Part shown: in pieces, positions 23,146 to 34,584 of the stretch
How the letters are laid out: each line of letters begins with the position of its first letter
Position numbering within the stretch: position 1 is the first letter of the stretch
DNA from: Rosellinia necatrix
Lineage: Eukaryota > Ascomycota > Sordariomycetes > Xylariales > Xylariaceae
DNA length: 64,000 nucleotides
Direction of reading: 5' to 3'
NCBI GenBank assembly: GCA_021209875.1
Contig: JAGYVD010000001.1
Location: 2,666,001 to 2,730,000 of the forward strand
The notes under the pieces: model-generated
Database searches by the model: none
The model's input: only the letters and a program-made list of their open reading frames with translations
Told to the model about the DNA's origin: nothing
Made by a program: the position numbers and the translations under genes

Positions 23146-26100
23146 TATAAAAGCTGTTTATAAAGCTAGCGTAAGTTTTATAAATTTTTTTGCTAAATTG
23201 TTATAAATATATTATTAATACGTTTTAACTTTTTTAAATAATATTTTATATAAAAAGCTATATTTTAATAATTTTAGGTTTTAATTTAATATTAAATAAT
23301 AATTAATTCTTAGTTTATATAAAAACAAGTTGTTTAAAGCAGCTTTTAAAAAATATTTAAATATTTATAATAAGCTTTTAAAACAATTTATAATAAGTTT
23401 TTTTAGTTCTGCTTTATTTTTATTTAATAGTTTATTTTAAGTTTTTTGGTTTTTATATTTTATTATTTTATTAATTTTATATAACGTAGTTATACTGTAG
23501 CATACTATATTATTTTGTTGTAGCGTTATATTAAAAGCTACGGCTTTAATAGTTATAATTTTTATAAGTTAATATTTATATTATTTAATAGCGTTTTATT
23601 AAAGTTAATATAAGCTTTAGGTATTTTTTTCGAACGGAGTTTTTATTTTTAGTTTAATTTTTATTATTTTAAGGTTAAATTAATATTTCTGTTTTTGTTT
23701 AATATTTTTTTTATTTTATATATTATTTATATAGTTTTATTTTTTATTTAAAATAACTATTAGTTTTAAAGCTTTAAAATAATTATTAAAATAGGTTTAA
23801 AAAAGCTAAAGCTTTTTAAGTTTATATTGTTTATAATTAACTTAGTTTTTAGCTAGGTAATTTTTTGCTGTATTTAGTTTAAAATGCTTTATTTTCGTAG
23901 TTTTTTTTTTTTACTGCTTTTAATTAAGTTGTTTATTTTTACGTTTTTTATTTTCGCGGTTTATTAGCTTTTTTTTTCGGGCGACGTTTTTTTAATATTT
24001 AAAATATTTTAACAGGTTGTTTATTTTGTTTATTAAAATCTTAGGGGCTTAGTACTCCGGTTTTTAATTATTTAAAAATAAAAGTTGTTTACGTAAAAAA
24101 TTTATTAATATGTTGTAATAGTTATAGTATTTTTTTTTAATAATTACGTTATATTTTATATTAACTATAATTAAAAAAGCTTTTATATTATTTTTTTATA
24201 TTTTAAAATATGTTTTTAAAGCCAGGTTTATTTATTAAGTTAAGTTGTTATTATATTTAGTAATAATAGCTAGTTTAAAGCCTGTTATAGTTTTAAGTTT
24301 TAAGTATTTTATTATTTAAGCGGTAAAAGTTATACTAATTAAAATATATATGTTTGCTTTTATATTAACTAAAGCTTTAATAAATAATATAAGTTTATTA
24401 TTTATTATAATATAATTTATAAAAGCGGGTTTTTTTAAAATGTTTTTAAAAGTTAAATAAAATTTTTTATATTATATTATATTAAATGCTAATATTTTCT
24501 GTTTAAAAACAAAGTTTATTTATTTTAAGTTATTTTTTTTTTTTGTTTATATTTTTATTTTTATATAATTTGTTCTTATAGTTTTTATAAAAATAACGTT
24601 AACGTATATATTATTTAATCGGTTAAAATTGTTTTTATAAAAATAATTATTGCTGTAATGTTTTTATTTATAGCAAATAAAATACTTGCTTTTTAAAATA
24701 AAAGCTTTAAACTAGTTTAATTTTAATTTAGCATAAATTTTTATTTTATTTTTTGCTTGTTTAATAGTAGCAACGCTTTTATTATTGTTTTTTAATATAT
24801 AAATGCTTTTAAGTTAAAAGCTATTTTAGGCGGCTTAGGTTAAAGTTTTTTCTAGCTTTTTATTTTTTTCTGGATTTTTTTTTTTTTTGCAGGGCTTTAT
24901 TTTAAATAAAGTTTTTTTACTGCTAGTAGTTATATAATTATATATATTTATAATAAGCAGTAAAATTTACTATGTTATTATATAATTTATTTATATAAAG
25001 TTTATTTAAACGTTTAAATAATTTATTATATATGTTCTGCTTAAAATTTTTTAAGTTAATTTATGTTGTGCTAGCTTATTAAGCGAATTTAATATAAAAT
25101 AAAATAAACTTGTTGCTTGCGGCTATTTTTAAGTTTTAGTATTTAATTTTAGCTTTTTTATATTTATTAAAGTTATTATAAAATAAAAAAAAATAGTTTA
25201 AAACTTTTTAGCTAGTTTTTAATATTAGTTTGTTATAGTTATTAATAATAAACAGCATAAAGTTTTTTAAAGCTTTGTTTTTTATACAGCTAGCAATATA
25301 ATCGATTTTTTTTAATTTATATTAAGAATAGTTGCTGTTTTTAATAAGTTTATTTTTTAAAAGCATAAACTAATGCTTAAATTTTATTTTTAGCTTATTG
25401 CTTATTAATTTTTTGCTTATAAAAACTAATAGTTTTATAGTTTTAAAAATTAATTTTAATTTTTTTTTAGTATATTATAAATTAAAAATGCTTAAGTTTT
25501 ATTTTAATATAGTTTTTTAATAACTATTAAATGTTCTGTTTAGCTGGGCAAATATTATAACGATTTAATTTTTTAAAATTTTAATTTTTTTGTTTATTTT
25601 AATTAAAACATAATTTAAGTTAGCTTTAATTTTTTTATTTTATAAGCTAAACTAGTTTATTTAATATAATATTTATATAAAATTATTATTTGTTTTATTT
25701 ATTAAATTAACAATATTTTTTAAAATATTTTAAGCAGCGCTAATAAATAACAAGCAATGTTTAAATTTATAATATATTTTTTTAAAATAGTTTTAAATTA
25801 ATTTTATAAACTATTAAAAGTTTATAAAGCTATTTTATAATAAAAATATATGTTTTTTTTTAAGCGTTATTGCTGCAAATATTATTTTAAGTTATTTGTT
25901 AATAATAAAATAAGCTGTATTAGTTTTTACTTGCTTTATAAAGTTTTTATAAAGTTTTATAAAAGTTAATCGTACGCAAGCTTTAGCTATTATTTTAAGC
26001 GGTACGATTTTAATATAAAAATATTAATAAATTTGTTTTTTTTTGTTTTTATTTTTATTATAACTATTATTTTTATATTTAAAACATTCTGTTGTATTAA

Positions 26101-26359
26101 TATTATCTGCTTGTAATACTAACTTTATAAACTTTAAAAACTAGCAATAAAATTTATAGTAATTATATCGACTAGCGTTCTAAAATGCTAGTTTATTTAA
26201 ATTGTTTTTTTTAAAGCGTATTTATTGCTTAGCCTCCGCTAGAAAAGTTAAGTTGTTTTTTTTTGTTATAATGTTTTAACGTGTTAATTAGTTAATTGGT
26301 ATTAATTAGTTAAAAAAAATTTAATATTTTTTTAAACAGTAAAAAATAAACTTTAGTTT

Positions 26360-26612
26360 TATAATAGCTGCAATAACAGCAGTTAAAAAGATTCAACTAT
26401 ACTTATATATTAAAAAAAAAAAAAACTATATATAAGGCCGACGGCCAGAATTCTTACTTGTATATACTATTAGCTATTCACTACGTGACTAGCCTACTAC
26501 ATTTATTACTCCATGCCTGTACCTGCCCTAGCTAGGGAGCTAATCAGGGATCGGCTGGCCGGTCGGCCAGCCAGCCAATCAGAGATCGCCATCATGGCCT
26601 TGGGCCATGACA
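26360..26612 (-). repeat. LTR 2 (5' LTR), partly RIP-mutated
   Basis: 253 bp. The left half is AT-shifted and lacks about 20 bp present in LTRs 1 and 3 (replaced by a run of A). The right half is close to LTR 3 and ends CCATGACA. It is followed directly by the ATTAA duplication. Confidence 0.9.
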
Positions 26613-26617
26613 ATTAA

Positions 26618-27021
26618 TATAAAATATAAACGTTTTTTATATAAATAATATTAATATATAAACTTTTAAATATATATATTATATAAAAGCTTAAAAAAAA
26701 CTGTTTAAATAAATGTTTTAATATAAATTATTAAAACTAATATATAGCAAATTTAATATTAATTTATTATTAAATTAATATAAATAATATAAAAGTTAAA
26801 AATAATAAAATTTATTTATACAAGCTTAAGCGGCTGCTTATTATAATTATATTATATTAAATGTTTATAAAACGTTTTAAAACGTTAAAAATAAAAATCT
26901 GCTGTAAATTTATAATAAATTTAATATTAATTATAAAGCTTTATTATATAAAGCTATTAATAAAATCCAAAATTAAAATCTAAAATAAAAACAAGTTAAA
27001 AAACTGCTGCAATAAAAGCTT

Positions 27022-27066
<45 letters not shown>

Positions 27067-28387
27067 TAAATAATAATAAAAATAATAAAAGTTATAGCAA
27101 AAAAATATAAATTTGCTTAATAAAAGTTTTTTTTAAATGTTTTAACTCTAAAAGCTGTTAATAAATAAATTAGCTGCAAATTAAGCTTAAATTTAAAATG
27201 CGATAGTTTAAACGTTAAATAAAAATATATAATATAAAATATTTTTAAATAATTTAATTATTTTATATTTTATTATAAACTTAATACAAATTTAATATAT
27301 AGTAATATATATTTTTTTTATTTAATAGTTTAAAATAAATTTGCAGCAAATTTATTATATAATTAATTAAATATACTGCTGCTAGATTTTATTAAAGTTA
27401 GAAATAAATTTGCAATAAATTTAACGTTTATATTAAATATGTTTATTTGTTTATTAATAAAAATAAATTTAACGCAAATTTAATATTAAATAAGCTTTTA
27501 AAATAAAACAACAAATATATTTAAAGTTTAGTTTTTTATTAGCTTTTATAATATAAAATAATTTAAGCTTGTATTAAATATAAAACGTTTATTAGTTTTT
27601 AATATTTTAATTAAAAATGTTTTATAATAACGTTTTATTATATTTAATATTTAACAGCTTAAAAGTTTTATATTGTTTTTATTTATATTTATATTATATA
27701 TATATTAAGCAGCGCTTTATTTAAAACTATAACTTAAATATATGTTATAATTAATTTTTAAATATAATAAATAGTTTTATAAAATTTAAAATGTTTTAGT
27801 TTTTCAAAAGCGCTATATATAAAATAAAAAATAATAATAAATCGTATATATACGTTAAAATAACATTTTATTTTAAAAGTTTGCTATATAAATAATTAAA
27901 TATAATAAGCTATTTATAACATTTATTATTATATTTATTTCGAAGCGTTTTTATTTATTTTTATTCCGCGTAATAATATTTAAAAATAATTTTATTTATT
28001 AAAAATTAAATTAATAATTTTAATAAGCTTAAAACAGTTTATTTATAAAGCTTTTATAAGTCGGATTTATTATATATAATTTTGTTTAGCTATAAAAAGC
28101 TATACTAAACTATTATAAAAGCTGCGTTAATTATTAATTTATTATATAGGTTTTTATTTGCTATAGCTTTATTTAATATTAATTTAATTAAAAATTGTTT
28201 TAAAATTAAAGCTTTAATAAAATTGTTTTATTTATAAAAAAAATATATTGTTTTTAAATTAAATGTTTAATATATAAATATTTAAAAACTTATATGTTTA
28301 AAAATAAATTAATATAAATTAAATATAACGTAAATATATATTTATTTAAAATTAAACTTTAAATAAGCTGCTATAAAAAATTAAATA
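26618..28387. other. AT-only interior segment between gypsy element and solo LTR
   Basis: About 1.8 kb of A/T with stops in every frame. Includes a TAA/AAT trinucleotide run at 27021-27064. No domain is recognisable. Confidence 0.6.
27021..27064. repeat. AAT trinucleotide microsatellite
   Basis: About fourteen uninterrupted AAT units. Confidence 0.9.
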
Positions 28388-28670
28388 CGCGGTGTAATGG
28401 CTGCAATAACGGCAGTTGAAGAGATTCAACTATACCTATGTATTGGGAAGAAAAACTAAGGTTGAAGAAAAGAGAAAACTACATACAGGGCCGACGGCCA
28501 GAATTCCTACTTGTACATATTACCGGCCATTCACTACGTGACTGGCCTACCACATTTACCACTCCATGCCTGTACCTGCCCTAGCTAGGGAGCCAATCAG
28601 GGATCGGCTGGCCGGACGGCCAGTCAGCCAATCAGAGATCGCCATCATGGCCTTGGGCCATGACACGCGG
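28388..28670 (-). mobile_element. Solo LTR of the same gypsy family, little mutated
   Basis: The LTR is 28393-28665 (273 bp, TGTAATGG to CCATGACA), flanked by a perfect 5-bp target duplication CGCGG at 28388-28392 and 28666-28670. It keeps its GC content, including a TATATA-free core around GGGCCGACGGCC and the palindromic GGCTGGCCGGACGGCCAG. A solo LTR arises when the two LTRs of an element recombine. At 273 bp it is below the roughly 400-bp length that RIP recognises, which may explain its preservation. Confidence 0.92.
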
Positions 28671-30329
28671 TTATATATATATAAAATAAAAGTTTATATT
28701 AATACAGGCTAAGCTGGCTTGTTTTAATAAAAATATTAGTTTTTATATAAGTTTATTATTATGTTATATGTTTTTTAAGTTAAATCTGTTAAACCTGCAT
28801 ATAATAAATAAATATAATTATTTTTAAAGCAAAATAAATTATTATTTTAAATTTTATTTAAAAACATAAAGTTAAATTATTTTTAATAAAAACTGCTAGT
28901 TAAAATATAAATTAATAATTGTTATAAATTTAGCTTAAAATAAAATATTAATTAAATTATTATTTTATAATATAACCTGTTTAACTTAAAACAGATATTA
29001 TTTTATATAGCTAAAATAAATATTTTATAAAGCAAATATAATAATAAAAGTTTTTTATAAATATATTAATTAAACCAGCTTATATAGTTATATTATTTAT
29101 ATAAATAATTATAATATTAAATTGTTATAATTTTAAAAATATTAATATTTTATAATGCTTTATTTTTAAAACGTAAATAATTATAAGTTTAGTTTTTAAA
29201 ATAAATAATGCTATATATTAATTATAAATGTTTGCTTTTATTTTAAACTAGAATTTATTAAGCTTTAACTTCAAAACGTTTATAAATAAATAATAAATTA
29301 AATAGTTATTTATATTTAATATAAATTTTTATTAAAATTTTTAAAGCGTTAAACTATTAAATAAAGTTTTATATTATATATTTAAATAATAATTAAAGCG
29401 GCTATAAGCTAAATTTAAACAGCAATATTTATATGTTATAAAAAAGCTCTGCTAATTAAAATTATTATAATATAAAAGTTTAAATAGCTTATAACTCTTT
29501 TAGTTTTTTTAAAATATCTGCAGTTTTAATATTGCTTTAAATATAATTTATTTTATTTTTGTTTTTTTTATTAGTAAATTATATTTATATTAAAAATATA
29601 TTAATTTTAAGACTAAAAGTTTTATATAAATATTTTTATAGTTTTTATTATAAATTAAAATTAAGTTTAACATGTTTAAAAAATAGTTATATTTTTAATA
29701 AATATTAAATATTTTTAAATATATAATATAAATATTATAAAAATAAAATTATTTAAATAATATATTATTAATATAAATAAAAAAAAGCTTTTAAAATTTA
29801 ATATAAACTTTTAACAAATAAATTAAAAATAAAAAAACTATACATAAGCTAAACAAAAAATAATTTTTATAAAAAACCTTAATTTTTATTTAAATTTAAA
29901 CAGTATTTATTATAAAAATACAACTAGAACTAATTAAAACGTGTTTTTAAATTTTTTTAATAAAATATATATTTAAACCTATAGCTTAAACTAAATTAAA
30001 TATTTATTATATTATTAAATATTTAAGCGCTGCTATTTCAGGTTAGATTTAATTATTAATTAAGCTGTGTTTAAAAATAAATAAATAATATATTTAGTGT
30101 TATTTTTTAAAAAATTTTTAAAATTAAGCTTAAAAAAAAACAAACTAGGCCTGTAGGGCTGCTTTATTTTATAATCTGATTTTATATTAAATCTGTTCTA
30201 ATTTATTATTTAATTATTAAATAGTTTTTATTAGCTAATTTTAAATTGTTTAAACAGCTTAGATTAAAATAGCTTTTATAGCTTAAATATATTTTATAAT
30301 ATAAAATATTAATTAATAGCTTTTTTAAG
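28671..30329. other. AT-only interior segment, right part
   Basis: About 1.7 kb with no readable domain. Probably part of the host element bounded by the inverted repeats. Confidence 0.6.
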
Positions 30330-30536
30330 TGATACGCGCGCGTAGAGGGAGCGCTTATATAAGCCCCTCGCTTGGGGTGCTGTGGCCCGTGGCCACAGGC
30401 ACAACCTAATTGGGCCTAGCCCCATGTATGTGGGCCCTAGCCCACACCTAGGTAAAACTTTAGCTTAGCCTAGATTTGCTAGTTCTTCATCTTTTTATAA
30501 TACACACTTTACACCCCCATGGTGCACCTTTCATTA
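30330..30536 (-). repeat. Right terminal inverted repeat (about 207 bp)
   Basis: The reverse complement of the left copy apart from about one indel and three G/A differences. Normal GC content in an AT-only block. Confidence 0.85.
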
Positions 30537-31615
30537 AGTTGTTTAAATAGTTTTATAACGTTTTTTATTAAAATTTAAATTAAAAAAAAATTAAAAAGCT
30601 ATAAATAAAAAGTTTATTTAATTAAAAACTTTAAACTTTAATATTATATTTACTACAGGTTTAAATAATAGTTTTAAAACTAATATTATTATTTAAATAA
30701 TTAATAATATTTTAAGTTGTTTTTAAAATAAATACAGGTTAAGTTTTAATTAAATTATTAAGCTATAATTAAGTTATAAAACAGCTAATTTATTTTAAGT
30801 TTTTTTTAATATAAGCTGGTTTTTATATATATTTTTAGAGCAGCAACATATATATTTATAATAATATAAAATTAAGCTAGTTTTAATATAGTTGTAATTA
30901 TTTTATTTATTATAAAGTTTATTTTTTAATAAAATCTATTTAAATATATATAAATTGCTATAAAAATTAAAAAACTTTATATTTAAATAAAAATATTATT
31001 TATATTATAATGTTTTTTTTAATTTATATATAAAACTATAGCTGCGTTTAAAATATATATATTTTTATTTATAGTTTAATTAAATTTATTAATTTAAAGT
31101 TACTGCCAAATATTATTATAATTTATTTTTAATTAACTTTAAAAATTAGTTTATTATTAATTAAATTATAAAAATAATTTGTGTATTTTAATAAACTTAA
31201 AATTTAAATTTAAACTTTTAAACAGGTTAAACTTAATTTAATTTTAAATTTAAATCAGCTTAACTAAAGTTTTTTTTTTATATTTAAAACGTTATAAATA
31301 AAAATATAGCTTATATTAAATAAATTTTTTTTAAAAATAAAAAATACTTGCTATATTAATTTTAGTTTATTTTTTTAAAAAAATTACAAATTTAATTTAA
31401 TATAAATATAAATTAATAATAAATTAAAAATTATAATATTATTTATATTGTTAAAAATTTAGTTTATATAATTATTAAAAATAAAGCTTTAATTTATATT
31501 TTTTTGCTGCATTATTAATTTTAAAACAAAAAAACATCGTTATAAATATAATATTGTTGCAGCTTTTAAACGTTTTTTTAATATTAAAATATTTAATCTG
31601 TTATTTTTTCTTTTG
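30537..31615. other. AT-rich DNA outside the inverted repeats
   Basis: About 1.1 kb of A/T with no frame or domain, ending abruptly at about 31615. It suggests that the inverted-repeat element entered an older RIP-mutated repeat. Confidence 0.55.
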
Positions 31616-32726
31616 TTCTGATTAACAAATTCAGGGCTATTTCAAGCCTAATATGCCTAAGAGTTAGGGTTATAGAAGGGGAAGTTGGGTGGTGGAGCCC
31701 TGACCCTAGTAGAACCCAATCAATAAAATAAATTCCATCCCTCCCCTCCCCTTCCCTCACTAGCAGAGACCAGGCTCAATTAAGCCCTTGCCTAGTGTAG
31801 TGTATACCAATCTTTCCCCCAAGGAGGGAGAAGAGCGAGAATATTTGCGCACCACGGGTACGTATGCATAAAGTAGCTCCTCGGCAGGTCCTATTCAATT
31901 GGGAAGCTTTAACCAGGCCAAGCCAAGAGAAAAGGCACAATTTGACGACATATGGGGTTGCAATGTTGGGGAAGCAGTGTGTATAAGGGCTGGCGATCAG
32001 GGACTGAGCGTACCTAACATACCTCCTCTCTGCTCCTGTCTGCCGGACTTGGCCTGGTCATAAACCAATCGGAATTCAAACTAGATTGGGCCCAGGCAAC
32101 TCAGACGTCGTTATGATTTGGCAGTTGATTGGCGCGTAGCATCCGCGCGCACATCCATACACGTGCATATATATATATATATATATGTATGCGTAGTACT
32201 ACATACCATGACAAGTCTACTACCGTACAAGCGGCATAATGCTACCTTGGCCGATAGTCATTATTCGCATGCTACTTCTCTTTGTGTCTTAGTGTCATTC
32301 ACACAACTACCTGTCCAGACAGTGTCCCAATGCAGATGCTGACGCAAAGAAGAGCTACATGGTGAAAATAATAGGGTCCATTGTCGAAGTAAAAAAGATT
32401 GCCGTTGGGCAATGCATAGCCCGGCCTTTTCTAACGACAGGGTACAATATCAGCCACAGATGATAGTAAGTAGTTCTTGTCCTTCGAGTTCAGAGATCCC
32501 ATCTGTACTGTAGCGGTTTGATCCTGCAGCCACTCGAATTGTCATACATCCATTCGCCGATAAACGCCTATCCCAACGTTTTTACAGCCTGGTGTAAGTC
32601 CTTCCAACCACTAGGACGTCGATTATCTACAGGTAGCAATTCGTTCTCAGTAGTCTTGCAATTCAACATGGCTAACGCCAGCCCCCCCGGAACATGGGTG
32701 GGTGTGAAAATTCACATGAGCGTACA
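31616..32726. other. Intergenic DNA right of the AT island
   Basis: Normal composition, no supported gene. Contains an AT dinucleotide run at 32165-32187. Confidence 0.55.
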
Positions 32727-34584
32727 TCAATAGCCAGGGCATCTTTGATCAAATGGTCTTTTCTGGTTGTCAGCTGTGCATATCATTTCGTTTGCGAAAG
32801 CCCGCCAGCGATCGAGTAGATCAGTCCGCCGGATTCCTTCATGCTGGGGGAAGAAGCTTAGGTGTCCCACGACTGCACGCGTGTCAATGACGAATGGTCG
32901 TTTGAAGCTCTTCGGTTTAGTTACGGTGAGGTCTTGTTCGTCATCATTGGCAATGGGTAGAGCATTTCTGATATCGTGGCCCCAGAGCGCCACAAAATTC
33001 AGATTATATCGAACGTACTGAGTATCGTACAACTGTTCGCCCCCGGGACTCAAATGGTTCGGGTCCAGAAAGCCTAGAGCCGCCGCATCCGCTGATGAAT
33101 TGATACCTTGGGGATAATCGATCTGCGTGCCGAAGTGGTAGCGCCACATGGTATTCAGTTCTAGATTGCGGAGTAGCGAGTATTGCTGTTGCGCCGAGAT
33201 CATCCAAGATTTCCACTGTCGATCTTCGCATTAGCAGCTGCTATCTTAATTTAATAATGAATGAAAACTGTTTGAGCGGGTGGAAAGTGCCTGAAGAATG
33301 GCTGCCTCGCATACAGGCCCTTTCGTGCTCGCGGAAATGGTTGTGGCTCGGTTTTTTTTTTTTTAAAAAAAAAAAAAAAAGAAAAAAGAGAGGGAAACTT
33401 AGGGATGACTTACGGCAGCTCCGTATGCAGAACCGACACCATCATCTTTCAGTTTCAGTTTGTTGATGCCCATTGGCGTCTTCAGAAGTGAATCATCAAC
33501 ACCCTCGACAAGCAGCCACGGGTGTCCTTCGTAGCCGGGCTCTGCGAAAATGTGTTGGCCGATAGCCTCTTCAGTCATGCCGTCAATTGTACTGTCATTG
33601 TTAGTGATAGGGATCTGTTTGTTTGGAAAATATCCTGAATCGGATGGGCGCCAGAGCTGGGCTGCTCGATGGTGAGGCTTGCTACGCGGGTCCGGAAGAA
33701 AAGGGTGAATAGCTCCAATATCATAGTGTTTATACCCAGTCAGAGGGCTGTTGACCAGGTTGGCAGAAACGGCGAATGGATGGGGTTCAGCAATCCGTGT
33801 CGACACGAGTTGGGGGATAGTGTCGGGATGAATGAAGACCTGTAGACATGTAAGTTAGAACAATGATGTCTCTTTCCTCTCTTTCCAGCCCCTCACTCTT
33901 GCCTTCCAGTTAGTCAGGAAATTTGAGAGGACGGTGGCTTACGATGTCATCGTCGATCTTAACGTAGATTGTGTTATCCTCCACGACGGGATTCCACATG
34001 CAAGCAAAATCAAACCCCTGACACTCGCCTGGCATGACAATCTTGTATTCCGGTTTTCTCTTTTCAACGAGTTCATTGAGATATGCAAGATCCTCCTCGA
34101 TGCTTGTGTGCACCATGAACCAGATCTCGTCGAGATATCCGCCATGTATCGCCAAGTTTTGCTGGAGATAACAGTCTAGGAAATCGACGGTTCTCTTGCG
34201 GCCGTAGAACACTAATGCCTTGATAGCGATACCCTCGGGTTTCTTCCACCCACGGGACGGCGCGAAGCTCTGGAGTGCGAGATTGGGGGTGTGGACTTTC
34301 GGTTTGTAGTCGCCTGCGGCACTGACGGGCCATGTAGTGCACTGCCCTGGAATTCTCTGCGGCTCTAGAGGTTGGCTGGCAATTCCCGAGGGAGGTTGAT
34401 CTACGGAGTCGACGGCCTTGTCCTGTGCTAGGTTGTCCATTTCGCGATGTGCCTCGAATACAAGCAGCGACACGGTGAAAAAAAGAAAGGCGAGCATGCC
34501 CAGGAGGCGCAGATCATTGATTCTCCAGCGGGGAGGGAGACAGGGAAAGCCATCTCGCCACTTTGACGGGAGTGGCGCTTTCAT
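32727..34584 (-). CDS. Type II membrane protein with DDD motif, putative glycosyltransferase
   Basis: Three exons on the minus strand: 33943-34584, 33414-33839, 32727-33215 (518 aa). All junctions are phase 0 with GTAAG donors. A short cytosolic N-terminus is followed by one membrane segment (about residues 25-43), which predicts a Golgi/ER lumenal enzyme. The body contains IKALVFYGRKRTVDFLDCYL, then YVKIDDDIVFI (residues 207-217). A DxD triplet within hydrophobic residues is how many nucleotide-sugar transferases bind their metal. I cannot name the family or the sugar; the call rests on topology and this motif. The second intron holds a long A/T run (33354-33380). No nearby partner suggests a pathway. 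Confidence 0.82.

Larger units (their letters stand above)
19753..26617 (-). mobile_element. Full-length Ty3/gypsy LTR retrotransposon, RIP-destroyed, minus strand
   Basis: LTRs at 19758-20029 and 26360-26612 are in the same orientation. The 5-bp target duplication ATTAA occurs at 19753-19757 and 26613-26617. Reverse transcriptase is readable on the minus strand despite many stops: the INYKKLNAL block (functional form like VDYRKLN) at about 23080-23110, then KIFIKINIKQAF (like TKLDIRQAF) at about 22985-23025, then the catalytic box as YINN (from YIDD, G-to-A) at 22801-22818. Order and distance from the upstream LTR fit a Ty3/gypsy pol. A purine run (A8GG on the minus strand) directly precedes the left LTR, as expected of the polypurine tract. 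Every frame is broken, so it cannot be autonomous. Confidence 0.9.
18826..30536. mobile_element. Candidate TIR-bounded DNA transposon (RIP-decayed) hosting nested elements
   Basis: Near-identical inverted repeats of about 207 bp bound an 11.7 kb span. Removing the gypsy element (6.9 kb) and the solo LTR leaves about 4.6 kb, a normal size for a fungal DNA transposon. Both outer ends read TAATGA(G/A)AGGTGCACC inwards; the outermost TA could be a target duplication of the Tc1/mariner type, but flanking DNA is so AT-rich that this is weak. No transposase can be read in the AT-only interior. The alternative is two independent short elements in opposite orientation. Confidence 0.5.
18660..31615. 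repeat. 13 kb AT-rich RIP-like transposon island
   Basis: Almost all of this block is A/T with stops in every frame. Only short GC-bearing segments survive: two inverted repeats (about 18826-19033 and 30330-30536) and three LTR copies. Comparing the LTR copies shows the changes are C-to-T and G-to-A transitions, the signature of RIP in ascomycetes. Its nested order is: outer AT-rich DNA, an inverted-repeat-bounded element, a full-length Ty3/gypsy element inside it, and a solo LTR. Both edges change abruptly to normal composition. No intact gene is present. Confidence 0.93.

Noticed and set aside
18826..30536. Inverted repeats as LTRs of one retroelement
   Set aside because: They are in opposite orientation, and LTRs of one insertion are direct repeats.
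18660..31615. AT-only block as a centromere or mitochondrial insertion
   Set aside because: LTRs, target duplications, an RT domain and inverted repeats explain it as mutated transposons. No mitochondrial gene is readable. A centromere cannot be judged from 13 kb.
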